Shown piece by piece: positions 52,174 through 61,558 of a DNA stretch of 64,000 nucleotides (positions are counted from its first letter, which is position 1; every line of letters starts with the position of its first letter). The DNA is from Nothophaeocryptopus gaeumannii (taxonomy: Eukaryota > Ascomycota > Dothideomycetes > Mycosphaerellales > Mycosphaerellaceae). A program made the position numbers and the translations under genes. Location of the stretch: contig JASISA010000007.1 of NCBI GenBank assembly GCA_031771865.1, positions 1,054,001 through 1,118,000 of the forward strand, given 5' to 3'. The notes below the pieces were generated by a model, which ran no database searches, had not been told where the DNA came from, and saw nothing but the letters and a program-made list of their open reading frames with translations.

Positions 52174-52622
52174 CCCTCGACCGGCTTTATCGTAAGCCTG
52201 ACAATCGATGAGCCTTCGCGGACGAGATTCATTCCAGAACCACAGCCACTTCAGCTGGCCAAGAGCCGCAGCAAGAGGTCCAATCATGAACGCGTGCGCG
52301 ACCTGGGCTAGCAGACTTAGGACAAAATTGAACGTAACCCCATGCTGGGAAATTGGTCAGCCTCTGAGTCCCAGTGAGAGCATGCTCGAATATCACTTGC
52401 CCATTCTGGTCTCTCTTGTCCTTCATACTTATGCAGGAGTGACACAACCACCAGAATACTGAGAATGCTCACGACGAGACATCCGATCTCCGTCAGCCAA
52501 GGTAGAAGGGCATGGTGTAGTCTCTGTCGGAAAGGACGAGGGGCCTCTGACAGATTACATTCGGTGGTATCCGAAGACACCAAAGGTTTCTGTAGATGAC
52601 TTTTCATCTCCACTGAGGCCAT

Positions 52623-53178
52623 CTTGAGGTGGAATTCGCGTATGTTGAATGTAAGCGGAAGCTGATAGAGACATCACTGAGTAGACGAGCCGTTTTGTAC
52701 GCATTGTAGGCCACCAAGACCTTCTCAGCCTGAACATAGCGAGGATCTTCTTCAGCCTTGTGGCTGCATATTGATAAGCTCGAATAGGCATGGATTATCC
52801 CCAGCAACCCGACTAGAACGTTCCCTGCATTCTGTGGGCTTTTGAGTAGACACAAGGCTGGTGAACGAAATTCTCTGCTCTCGCACTCACCGACACCGCT
52901 AAAGCGTCCGCCCACCCTGAACCGAAGACGCTAATTCGTGGGCTTTTCCGTCATACCGATATCGATATGTATTGAGCCAATGCAGTAATCTACTTAACGG
53001 TGGTTTAGCAGTGAGTTCTGATGAGCGGAAAGCGAAGCTCGCGAAGCTCGAGGTCTAAAGCTTGTTTGTGGACCACGACAGCCTTGCGGACTATCGGACC
53101 GCCTCGAAGCGCCCTCAAAAAGGGCCTCGCCATAGCCCTGATGTCTCCTTTGCAGACTCCGGCCTTACGGTTGGACGA
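52623..53178. other. Spacer upstream of the DUF3176 gene
   Basis: Two overlapping minus-strand frames (52555-52791 and 52604-52915) have mildly protein-like composition but no recognised motif. They could be an upstream exon or chance. Otherwise nothing was seen. Confidence 0.35.
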
Positions 53179-55081
53179 CTAGTAGGCTGTATCCCGCTCG
53201 TAGGCCTCAAATGGTCTTCCGAGCACATCTGCTTTAATCTGCATCGCTACGAACCTCGAATAGTATCGAGCGTGCGCAAAGCCGTGGCCAGTGTACCAAA
53301 TGCCGTGGTCTAGAAGCGTCAGCCCAACTTCACCCAATGGAGAACGATCAGGAATACTCACATCCAGTGTGCCTCCATGCTCCTAGCACCTCACCTTCAG
53401 CATCAGTGCCCCAGAACGGACGTAGTTTCCCTGCAACTTCGTCTCCAAATATCTGCTGCGTTGTTGATTTGAAGTTGCTCGTATAGCCGGTAGCAAAAGC
53501 TATCACGTCCGCATCAATTCGATTGCCATCATCCAGCAACAATCCAGTATCAGTGTAGGCCACTGGGAGAGCATCGCTACGGACTTTGACTATGCCGTTG
53601 GCTATCAACTCTCCAGCTCCTATATCGAAGAAGTGCTTGCCTTGCGAATCGTAAATCTGACCCCAAAGGTCACCATACCGTCTGCTCTTAAATCCATTGG
53701 CTTCCATCTTATCGAATCTTGCAGGATCGAGGTCTGCCATGGCACGGATCCCAACCATTGCCTCGAGACGCTGTATTGGCAACGGGAGGCTGAGCAGCAT
53801 GCGATCGCTCAAATCTGTCGGGGTATCATCATTGTAGACTGGGTCCACCAGGGCGGAGAATGTTGAATCAGGAAGTACGAATGTTCGAGTTCTTTGGATC
53901 ATAGTGATGCTTTCGAAGTTCTCGTGGGCCATATCGCTGATGAGGTCGTGCGCCGAGTTTGCTGAGCCGATTACTATCCCTTTCTTCCCTCGCCATGTGG
54001 CGGCATTCTTCCAAGCCCCGGCATGAATGATGTCGCCTCTGTATAAATGGCGATCTGCATATTCAGGAATTTTTGGCTTGACGCCCATGTCTCCAATTGC
54101 CAGGACGATGTGCTGGGCTTTGATCTTTAACTCTTGCCCATCACGCCGCATTTGCGTATTCCAGACTCTGGTCTTTTCATCAAAACTGGCCTTCTCGAAG
54201 CGAGTGGAGGTCATGACATTGATCCCAAATCTCTCAACGTACTTCTTGAAACCATCGGAAATGTGCTGGGCGCTGAGTAAGTACGGATCGTCTGAGCTCC
54301 ATACGGGAGGCTTCCCCGGTAGTTGATTATATTGCTTCGAAGTGTGAAGCTTGACGGAATCGTAGCGTGCCTTCGACCACACGTGCCCAACCTCATCATG
54401 CGAGTCGACGATTACGTACGTAAGGCCTAAAGCCTTGAGTCGTCCGCCCATGCATAGCCCTGCAATTCCAGCACCGACGACAATGCAGTCAACAGAAGGA
54501 GCTTCGCTTTCAGCGGTGCCGTCATGATGTCCATTCATACCCGCATGAAGATCCAGCCCGCCAAATAGCAGTGATGGTCCTGGCTCAAGCCGATCGACAT
54601 CAGGGAACCTTTCAGGCTGCTCGAGTACAGTGGTGAGCAGCCAGATTGTCCATCCCGAGTCTGAAGAGCCATTTCCCGGCGAAAGACCAATCGTGCCAGA
54701 GCATCTTCCAGCTTGAGAGCCGTGTACATGGAATGAGAATATAGCTTGGACCCAGCTGGTGTCGGGAGCGAGTCGAAGCACGCGAGAAGTACCATCAACA
54801 AGACGAATGTCTGTCGACATGGTCCTTTTGACCAGTTCGCTCCAGTGCAGCAGTACTTCTTTAGGCCCAAAGAATGTCCGAAAAGCTCCAGTCATCGCAA
54901 GAGAGTCCCTCCAGATTGCATTCTGTGCTAGGTCGGCGAGGTCGAGCTGGCTAAGCCTGTGCAACGCATCCTTTGCGACGCTTGCATGGTTGGTAGATTC
55001 TGGAATGCTGCAGTGTGGGAGACTTGCTGGGTGGTCTGCCAGGAGAAAGCTTTTCCAGATCTCTGCTGTTGCCATTCTCAC
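53179..55081 (-). CDS. Flavin-dependent monooxygenase with NTF2-like N-terminus
   Basis: Predicted 616-residue protein from exons 53362-55081 and 53179-53309, joined by a 52 nt intron (GTGAGT to CTAG) that restores RHTGYHGIWYTGHGFAHARYYSR. Residues about 40-165 look like a SnoaL/NTF2-type domain (FGPKEVLLHWSELVKR, WVQAIFSFHV). The oxidoreductase part begins with the FAD motif GAGIAG at 203-208 and VDSHDEVGHVWSKARYDSVKLHT. It continues with the NADPH-binding GIVIGSANSAHDL near 350, a FATGYTSNF motif near the end and HARYYSRFVA. This is the architecture of fungal FMO-like/Baeyer-Villiger-type enzymes of about 610 residues that oxygenate small molecules. The substrate is unknown. A second in-frame ATG two codons in is equally possible as start. 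Confidence 0.87.
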
Positions 55082-56106
55082 AAACTGCTGACAACTGTAT
55101 GTATTATGATTCGTGCCCTCCGATGATGGAACGCTCGTCGTACTGTTTGTTGTTGTTGTGTGTGTCTTCTAGAGCCGGAAGACCTGCTACGTCTAGCTGA
55201 AACGCAGACAGAAAGTCAATGCTAACCTAAAGAAGGCATAAAGGCGGCCCTGCGAGGCCCGAAGTACTTATTATGCTGGAGACTCCTTGGCCTTCCACGT
55301 ACCAGGATCAATCCTACAGACGAAATAGGAGACTCAGGATTCTTCCTACAACCAGAACCCGGGCTGCTGTGCTACCTTTGGAGGCTGATATGTTCCGTCG
55401 AGTAAAACGAGTAAGCGTAAATTTGGACGTCCATCAATGAAGCGCTGGTCGAGCTGAGCTGAGTCATTAGGTGGTCTCAGCCTTTAGCTTATGCCCAGCC
55501 TGTGCACCAGCGCTTCCGCCAGAGCCTCGCTCTGCTGTGCGCTCAATCATTTTGTCCCAGAGATCCATGATAATTGCATGACCTTTCGGGATGGGGTGGC
55601 GGGCAGGATGCCGTGAAAGGCAGGTGCTACGACTTCCGTCTCAAGAAATCAGCCGAGGTGCAGACGTGCCGCAATTTCACGTCTCGTTGCATAGAAAGTC
55701 TGTCATAAGGGCCTCCCAAAGGATGATTACTCATGATGGAGATGTTGATTGTTTGCGATAGTTGATGAGTGAGGTCAAGTAAAGCCGTACGTTCCCTCGG
55801 TTGCGATTGTGCCAAAGTGGCCAAGAGGAAAGGGACGGCCCGTCAAGCAAGGGCCGGCAGATGAATGACTTCATCCGAGGAAGAGAAATATGGTAGCCTG
55901 AGCAATGACCCCTCGTCGGCCTGGCGGGAGCAGCACGCGAGCAAGAAATGACAACAGATACTCTGCGTACTGTGCAGTACTGCTCAAGGGAACAAGAGCC
56001 GCCCTCACCTCAATGACAGGATCCGGTACCGCAGTGCAGATCCGCAAAACCAAGCGTAATCTTCGCGACGTTGTTGCTCGTCCAAAACACAGGGATAACC
56101 GGGACA
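55082..56106. other. Spacer between monooxygenase and NTF2-like gene
   Basis: About 1 kb without a recognised gene. Short frames on both strands lack protein-like features. It presumably contains the divergent promoters of the flanking genes. Confidence 0.4.
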
Positions 56107-56835
56107 ATGTCCGCCTCAATGGATTCTGAAGACGAAAGACGGCTATGGCTCCTCTCCGCGCAGTCCCAATCAACCACAGCAACCAAGAAGGTCTCACGGT
56201 CAGAAGCCGAGCTGGCTACCGCAGAGAAGCTGGACGACCTCACGCGGCAACTCGTCTCAGCAACAGTTCCACACACATGGAACATCGACCTTGTAGAGTC
56301 ACTCACTGTACCTGACATGCGGTTCCAGTCAATCCGCAACTCTCCACTTTCGAGCAGGGCGGCCTACATTGCAGCAATGGAAAAACGTGCGGAGAAGTTC
56401 CCAGAGTGCGACGTTCAGGTCACGACTGTGGATATAGACGACATTGATCTCAAATCCGGCCGTGCACGAGTGATGATTTCCACGAAGACACTAGGCGCAC
56501 CCCCTGGCACGGAAAGGTATGGGTGCATAGTCGTTGATTGGAAGAGGTGTAATAGCAAGCACTGGCGGTGTTATAACTCAGAAAGTGTAAGTAGACTTGG
56601 ACAGCGTATGTCAAGTATGTCTCGATTCATCGTAGTAACTGACAATGTTGAAGATGATAGCGCCACAAGTCATTTCTTAGTCTCTACCAGAAGTCTGCCA
56701 CACAAACCAACTTTCCTTTCTCATCGTACTGGCCATAACTCCAGCCGCTCAGCGCAACCTCATTCGTGGTCTTGTTGTTCATGTCCCATTGGAGAGCGCT
56801 GCGGTTGTTGTTCTCGAGGAACTGGATGTGCTTGA
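56107..56835 (+). CDS. NTF2/SnoaL-like small protein (3' end uncertain)
   Basis: The frame from MSASMDSEDERR gives helices with LDDLTRQLVSATVPHTWNIDLVESLTVPDMRF, YIAAMEKRAEKFPECDVQVTTVDIDDIDLKSGRARVMISTK and GCIVVDWKRCNSKHWRCYNSES. This resembles the common fungal NTF2-like proteins in which a cone-shaped sheet binds a small molecule. A strong donor (GTAAGT at 56587) directly after YNSES suggests the real gene splices there. The frame as it stands continues to 56835 through unlikely sequence that overlaps the neighbouring gene's 3' end. The catalytic role cannot be assigned. Confidence 0.6.
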   Translation: MSASMDSEDERRLWLLSAQSQSTTATKKVSRSEAELATAEKLDDLTRQLVSATVPHTWNIDLVESLTVPDMRFQSIRNSPLSSRAAYIAAMEKRAEKFPECDVQVTTVDIDDIDLKSGRARVMISTKTLGAPPGTERYGCIVVDWKRCNSKHWRCYNSESVSRLGQRMSSMSRFIVVTDNVEDDSATSHFLVSTRSLPHKPTFLSHRTGHNSSRSAQPHSWSCCSCPIGERCGCCSRGTGCA

Positions 56836-57040
56836 CTTGCAGCGCGTTGCCCTGTTCTTGGAGGATTTTCTCGACATATTTGACGAGAGCCGGCAGGTCC
56901 TTCGATATCTCGATGGTCGGGTTGGTGTAGACGAAATCGGGGGTAGCACATTGCTGGAGGAGTTCGAGCCGTTTCTCTGCAGAATGGCCACTATCCCATG
57001 CTCGGTCCCAGGTGTCCCATACGGATTTGTTGGAGGCCAT
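56684..57040 (-). CDS. SnoaL/NTF2-like protein
   Basis: Intronless 118-residue protein of the nuclear-transport-factor-2-like fold: VWDTWDRAWDSGHSAEKRLELLQQCATPDFVYTNPTIE, the typical helix then curved strand, LPALVKYVEKILQ, then NNRSALQWDMNNKTTNEVALSGWSYGQYDEKGKLVCVADFW, ending in the last strand. Such proteins are often cyclases, isomerases or dehydratases in small-molecule pathways, or binding proteins. No catalytic Asp/His pair can be named with certainty. It is convergent with the preceding NTF2-like gene. Confidence 0.8.
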   Translation of the reverse strand: MASNKSVWDTWDRAWDSGHSAEKRLELLQQCATPDFVYTNPTIEISKDLPALVKYVEKILQEQGNALQVKHIQFLENNNRSALQWDMNNKTTNEVALSGWSYGQYDEKGKLVCVADFW

Positions 57041-58387
57041 GATGAGGTTTTATGAGGGGTTACGCTGATGTTGGCCAAGGTCAGCACGCTTATAGAACGG
57101 TCGTGCAATCTGTCTCCCAGTGACTGATGCCTCTGGTCGTTTTATATCCCGATGATCCCATCAGTGCTGGGTGTCGCGTACAGACACCTTGAGGATCTAC
57201 TGCTGTGGGGCGGCTGAAAGCCATGCGATGTACAAAAGTTTTGCGCGCCTGCAAGATCTGACAGGCGAGTTCGCCTACATTCTCTGAACCAAGCGCCGCC
57301 GTGAGCAGCGTTTGCTCTCATTGGCAAGTATTGGAAACTCTGACCAATGAACTCGCATCAGTCTTGTAAGGATTGCATATATCCGGCTAACTCAAGCCAC
57401 CCGGATTCACGTGGAAGAGCATCACTACCACACAACCCTCATTCAGGTGACTCTTGCGAAGGATCTTTCGATGACCACTCTTGCTGGCTCACTGTTGACT
57501 GCCCTCCGCTCCATGCCCTGCCATCCATCAGCAAGGCTAGAATCTCATTTCCGATTCGAGACATCTCAAACGCAACCCGCAACAGGGTGCTTGTTCCCGT
57601 CGAAACCGTGTGCTCACCGCACCGCATTCTCATTGCTTGATTTTTCTCGGAGACTAATGGATGTCTGCCTATACGAGGTCAAGTACGTGGTGTGTTACGA
57701 GCGCCGGGAAAAGTACGAGAAGTACGAACTGAGGTCGAGGTTGTGGCTTTCGATCTGACAAGGTTCCAAAGATTTCCTGCCGTGTGGGCATTGTCCGACA
57801 CGACAAGGTAGCATAGGAATGCTAGGATCATGAAGTATTCCGCGTATAGCAGTGCAGCTCCAAATTGCCAGTAGGGCGTGGCGCCTCTATTCGAAACACA
57901 ATCTGCGATGTGCGATGTGCAGTCCTCTATCCGCATGGTATGGATTCGGCTTCAGATTCACTTGCTGATTCGCGGAGTCGTTAGGAGTATTCGAACTCTT
58001 TGGATTGCGATTGACAGGCCTCCAATTGAACTTGCGTGGCATTCTCGGGGACATGTGGCCCGTCCGGAGGGGCTCTCGGTAAGCCGCAGAGCCGGCCCGC
58101 GTTCCCTGGTACCCTACGAAGCGATCCATGCCATGTCGACATGTCGACATTCGATATGTGCGGTGACCAAAAGAATGATTGACAAAACGAAGGGCTGCAG
58201 TCTATAAGCGAACCTCGAGCGGCGTGCAAGCGACGTTAAGCCAATGTAGCATAAGCGAGCACAATGGAGGTGAGTCAATGCGTACTCTCACCACCTTGAC
58301 TCATCTTGAGTATCGTAAAAGGTCCATGGAACATGGCTCAAGGATAGAGCACGAGCCAAAGCAACACCATCGAAGACACAAGCAGAC
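57041..58387. other. Spacer of about 1.3 kb
   Basis: No confident gene. A minus-strand frame at 57679-57936 includes one hydrophobic stretch (ALLYAEYFMILAFLCYLVV) but lacks conserved motifs. It could be a relic of a membrane-protein exon. Confidence 0.35.
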
Positions 58388-59038
58388 ATGGACAAACAGA
58401 CCGTTCGAGATGGATACGACCAGATGGCGGATGAATACCTGGCATGGAGCCTCACCAGCGCACCAACTCGAGTGCAATACACTGATGCTCTGCTGGAAAA
58501 GTTGCGTCCGGAATCATCGGTACTAGAGATTGGCTGCGGTGCTGGACAACCGATTCTCGAGAAGCTGGAGAAGCATCCCAATGTCACCAAGCTTTATGCC
58601 AATGATATATCGGCCAAGCAGCTACAGCTCGCCAAAGCCAGATGTCCCTCTGCCGAAGTCTTGCATGAGGATATGGCGGCTCTGAACTTCCCGCAGGCCA
58701 GTCTCGACGCTGTGCTGGGCTATTTCTCCATCATCCATTTGCCGAGAGAGGAGCACGAGAAGACGATCGCCAAAATCTACGACTGGCTCAAGCCAGGCGG
58801 GTTTCTAGTCTTCAATTTGGCGGCCATCGATGCGGAGGAGATCAGAGCAAACTTCCATGGAGCGGAGATGTTTTGGAGCAGTTATGATGTCGAAACCAAT
58901 AAGAAACTGGTCATAGACGCTGGCTTCGAGTTGGAGAAGGCGGAAGTCCTTCTTGCAGGCGAGAATCTTGATCCTTCAGATCCAGACTATGGGAGGGAGT
59001 TCCTGTGGATGTTCGCAAAGAAGCCGATCAAAGGCTGA
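58388..59038 (+). CDS. Class I SAM-dependent methyltransferase
   Basis: Intronless 216-residue protein. SAM-binding motif I is VLEIGCGAGQPIL (residues about 45-57), followed by the acidic residue of motif II in KLYANDISAKQL, motif III-like LHEDMAALNFPQASLDAVLGYFSIIHLP, and post-motif KIYDWLKPGGFLVFNLAA. Length and motif spacing fit the small type 11/25 methyltransferases that act on small molecules. The start is the methionine of MDKQTVRDGYDQMADEY, the usual N-terminal helix. The substrate is unknown. Proximity to the monooxygenase and NTF2-like genes allows a shared pathway, but no backbone synthase is in the window. Confidence 0.9.
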   Translation: MDKQTVRDGYDQMADEYLAWSLTSAPTRVQYTDALLEKLRPESSVLEIGCGAGQPILEKLEKHPNVTKLYANDISAKQLQLAKARCPSAEVLHEDMAALNFPQASLDAVLGYFSIIHLPREEHEKTIAKIYDWLKPGGFLVFNLAAIDAEEIRANFHGAEMFWSSYDVETNKKLVIDAGFELEKAEVLLAGENLDPSDPDYGREFLWMFAKKPIKG

Positions 59039-59111
59039 TGCTCGGTCTGCGACTTGGCGTTGTAGCTCTCCGGCAAGTGCGAGGATATTGCAGCCAGCAG
59101 ATACCAGAAAT

Positions 59112-59534
59112 TCAAGCTTCAACAGCCCTCCACCCTCCCAGCTGAACCTCGCCTTCACTTCTTGTCTTGCCCAATTTGACTTCTTCGCTGCTGATCAGTC
59201 CTCCCGGCAAAAAGTACACCACATCCTCCTTCCCTCCAGTCACATCCTCCTCAGTCTCAAGTCTGTACCCAACCCCCAACCCACACCTCCCACACCTCCG
59301 AATAACCCTCTTCTCAAACCCATCCTCCAATTTCAAAACCGTCACCTCTCTATCACTCTTCACCGCGGCCGTAAGTACAGCCGTGCCAGGGGAAATGCTC
59401 TCTTGTGAAGGAGCAAGTTTTACGATGTGTGAAGAGTCGCCATAGCGCGTTGGGAGGCTTTCCAAGGGAGTCGTGGTGGCGAGGAGTAGTTCGGTGCAGA
59501 GACAGTGGTATGTCCAGATTTTGTCTGAGGCCAT
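59112..59534 (-). CDS. STEEP1/UPF0428-like protein
   Basis: 140-residue protein from the methionine of MASDKIWTYHCLCTELLLATTTPLESLPTR. The pattern YHCLC-x-E-x-LLAT then RVIRRCGRCGLGVGYRLE (Cys-x2-Cys plus the earlier Cys-x-Cys, likely a zinc site) is that of the STEEP1/CXorf56 (UPF0428) family. In animals STEEP1 helps ER exit of STING; in fungi, which lack STING, the role is not established. The C-terminal part reads EEVKLGKTRSEGEVQLGGW. The upstream in-frame extension lacks similarity and is not chosen. Confidence 0.78.
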   Translation of the reverse strand: MASDKIWTYHCLCTELLLATTTPLESLPTRYGDSSHIVKLAPSQESISPGTAVLTAAVKSDREVTVLKLEDGFEKRVIRRCGRCGLGVGYRLETEEDVTGGKEDVVYFLPGGLISSEEVKLGKTRSEGEVQLGGWRAVEA

Positions 59535-59934
59535 CCTGTTCCGGATCATTCGTTGGTGGTTCAGACAGACGTGGTTGCTTGTCCAAGGGGAGAGAAAGCG
59601 CATATGTTGTTGTAGTTTTGAGGAGACGCGCCTGCCAAGCCACAGTTGTTTTGTGCAACATGCCTCAGGCCAAAGAACTTCACATGCGAAGATAACCTGA
59701 AGGACGGGAGTTCATTCAAATGGGTTCACATTATTCATATTCTATGTTCGCCACAATGCAAGATATACATCGGTTTCTAGCCTATCCCCTAGATGCCATC
59801 TTCTCTTTGAGCCTCTCGTTCTTTGACTAGCTGTACAGTTCTGAACGCCAGCCCCCAACGAAACGCCTATGATATGCAAAGGCTAAGCTCAATCATCGTA
59901 AATACGCTCTTCACCCTTGTTTGATAGAGCGGGC
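59535..59934. other. Spacer
   Basis: 400 bp with no recognised coding sequence, holding the STEEP1-like promoter and the KRE9/KNH1-like 3' flank. Confidence 0.4.
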
Positions 59935-61006
59935 TTAGTCCTTCCATCGCCTCAAGAACTTTTCCATATCACTGTTGCCAGTTGGCAATGATTGCGCCTC
60001 AGCCTAGAACATATCATTAGCGCTGTGTCCCCAACGCCGTTAGACTGGCGGTTACCTACCGAATTCTCTCTGCTAGAATGAGAAAACGTCTGACTGGCAG
60101 TCATCGTAGTGGCGATCGTCGCCTTGGGCAGAAACGTAGTCGCAATCGAGTATGCGCTCGTGGCGTAGAGTGGACTGAAGTTCTTGAGCGTGATAGCTGT
60201 CGGTGGCACGGACTGCATCGGCGCGTACTTGGTAAGGCCGGTTTGCATAGCATATGGAATGGTGTATTCTCCTCCAGCAGCTCCATTCGCAGCAGCTCCA
60301 GCCTGAGCATTGTTGGATACTGCGTTCGTCTCCTCGGGCACATCTGTTGGCCCGGATATGCCCTCTGCACCTGTTTGGTATTGCGTCGCAAGGGTTCCCG
60401 TCATGCCTGTGATACTGAATCGGTCGGAGTACTGGATCAAGGTACCGCCTTCTGATGCGACAGATGTGATCTTGAGGTAGCTGTAGAAGCAGGCAAGTAA
60501 GCATTTGTCCAGCCGCATTTCGCTCTTTGTCCAGAGCGCAATTGTAACCACTTACTATCCGTTCTTAACGGAGGCCGAAAGACCAGCCGCGACCGTCCCC
60601 GACGCCTTATTTCCTGTCGAGAACGTCCCTTGGGAAGCAATCGTTGTCAATGGCAGCTGAATCAATCACGTCAGTCCGTACTCTTCTCATTCAGTGCGAT
60701 CTATGCTTTCGCATCTGTTCTTTCAAGCCAATGCTTCCCTCACAACGCTCGACGCCCACTCTTGCAGCATAGACTTTGGATTATAGCACGACGTACCGCA
60801 TCTGTTCCTTCTACATTTCCTCCCACAATCAACTGAATGGTATATGTCGTAAGATCGTCCAGCGAAGGCGAACTCCCATCATCCTCCCAGGCCACGCTGA
60901 TCGTGCCTGCCGGGACTGATGCGCCCGACCCAGGAGATGTGAACTTGACAGCAGCGAAGGCGGTCGGCGCGAGTGCCGCTGTGAGGGCGAGGAGTTGGCA
61001 CCTCAT
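59935..61006 (-). CDS. KRE9/KNH1-family cell wall beta-1,6-glucan protein
   Basis: Predicted 266-residue secreted protein from four exons: 60797-61006, 60556-60656, 60060-60480 and 59935-60003, all with GT-AG introns. The exon sum is divisible by three. There is a signal peptide MRCQLLALTAALAPTAFA. The N-terminal Ig-like module has VKFTSPGSGASVPAGTISVAWEDDGSSPSLDDLTTYTIQLIVGG. The domain ends with NGYYLKITSVASEGGTLIQYSDRFSITGMTG, diagnostic of the KRE9/KNH1 family. A Ser/Thr/Ala-rich stretch follows. The last exon gives a basic tail (EKFLRRWKD). Yeast Kre9 and Knh1 act at the cell surface in beta-1,6-glucan assembly; that role is inferred from the family. Confidence 0.87.
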
Positions 61007-61558
61007 CGTGAATGCTCGTGCTATCGCAAACGGTTGGGATCGTCTACGGAGTCGTTTGGTCGTAGGCGCATAGACGGCACGCGCTGCGCGTAGTGCTCTA
61101 TCGGTCGGCTGCTAGTCGTATATATCGTGGTGACTGTCTTCAACGAGCGTGTTTTCGGCGTTTCTGGACTGTCCTCTAGTTGAGTTGCTGTGTCGTGTGT
61201 AAGTTCCTCCTTCCACGCAATGCGCTCAGGAACGACCCCGACCCTGCACGCTAGCGCACGGCCACTCCCGTGTGGCGTTGCATGGATTTAGCCTTGTCAA
61301 AGAAACACATCCTGGTCGACGTCGAACGCAAGCCGATGAAATAGGAATATGCAATCGTGAAGACTGTTGTTATAGGCTCACTCAGGTATCTCGATTATGA
61401 GCAACACGAAACTAGCAGACAGTTATACAATTTGAAACCCAATACTCCATCAGCACCTTCGCTCGCTATCCCACATAGCTCGGAACTCATAGCCAAAGCG
61501 ATCGATATGTACTTCTGCATGTACTCAAATCCCCATATCAAGTCGAGATACACCTCAA
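61007..61558. other. Spacer
   Basis: 552 bp with no recognised coding sequence between two minus-strand genes. It includes the promoter of the KRE9/KNH1-like gene and the 3' flank of the exchanger. Confidence 0.4.

Larger units (their letters stand above)
39682..52622 (-). pseudogene. DUF3176 membrane-protein gene split by two hAT insertions
   Basis: One gene in three separated pieces. Exon 1 is 52401-52622 (start MASVEMKSH, then WLTEIGCLVVSILSILVVVSLL). A 56 nt intron with a GC donor (GCAAGT) leads to exon 2 at 52344, FNFVLSLLAQVAHAFMIGPLAAALGQLKW, the family QLKW block. Exon 2 is cut by a 592 bp element (51574-52165) and resumes to 51533. A GT-AG intron (51481-51532) leads to exon 3 with CPTGNCTWGEYSSLGVC, the DUF3176 hallmark, and a last membrane helix (LMVLGLCTVFVITTIVV). 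Exon 3 is cut by the 10.4 kb element at 50249 and resumes at 39816 with AMAARGPRLHEMEKEAK to a stop at 39682. Without the elements and one duplication copy each, the exons total 1800 nt, 600 codons with stop. The function of DUF3176 proteins is unknown. Confidence 0.9.

Noticed and set aside
57679..57936. Membrane-protein gene on the minus strand
   Set aside because: One hydrophobic stretch only, no conserved motif or splice support.
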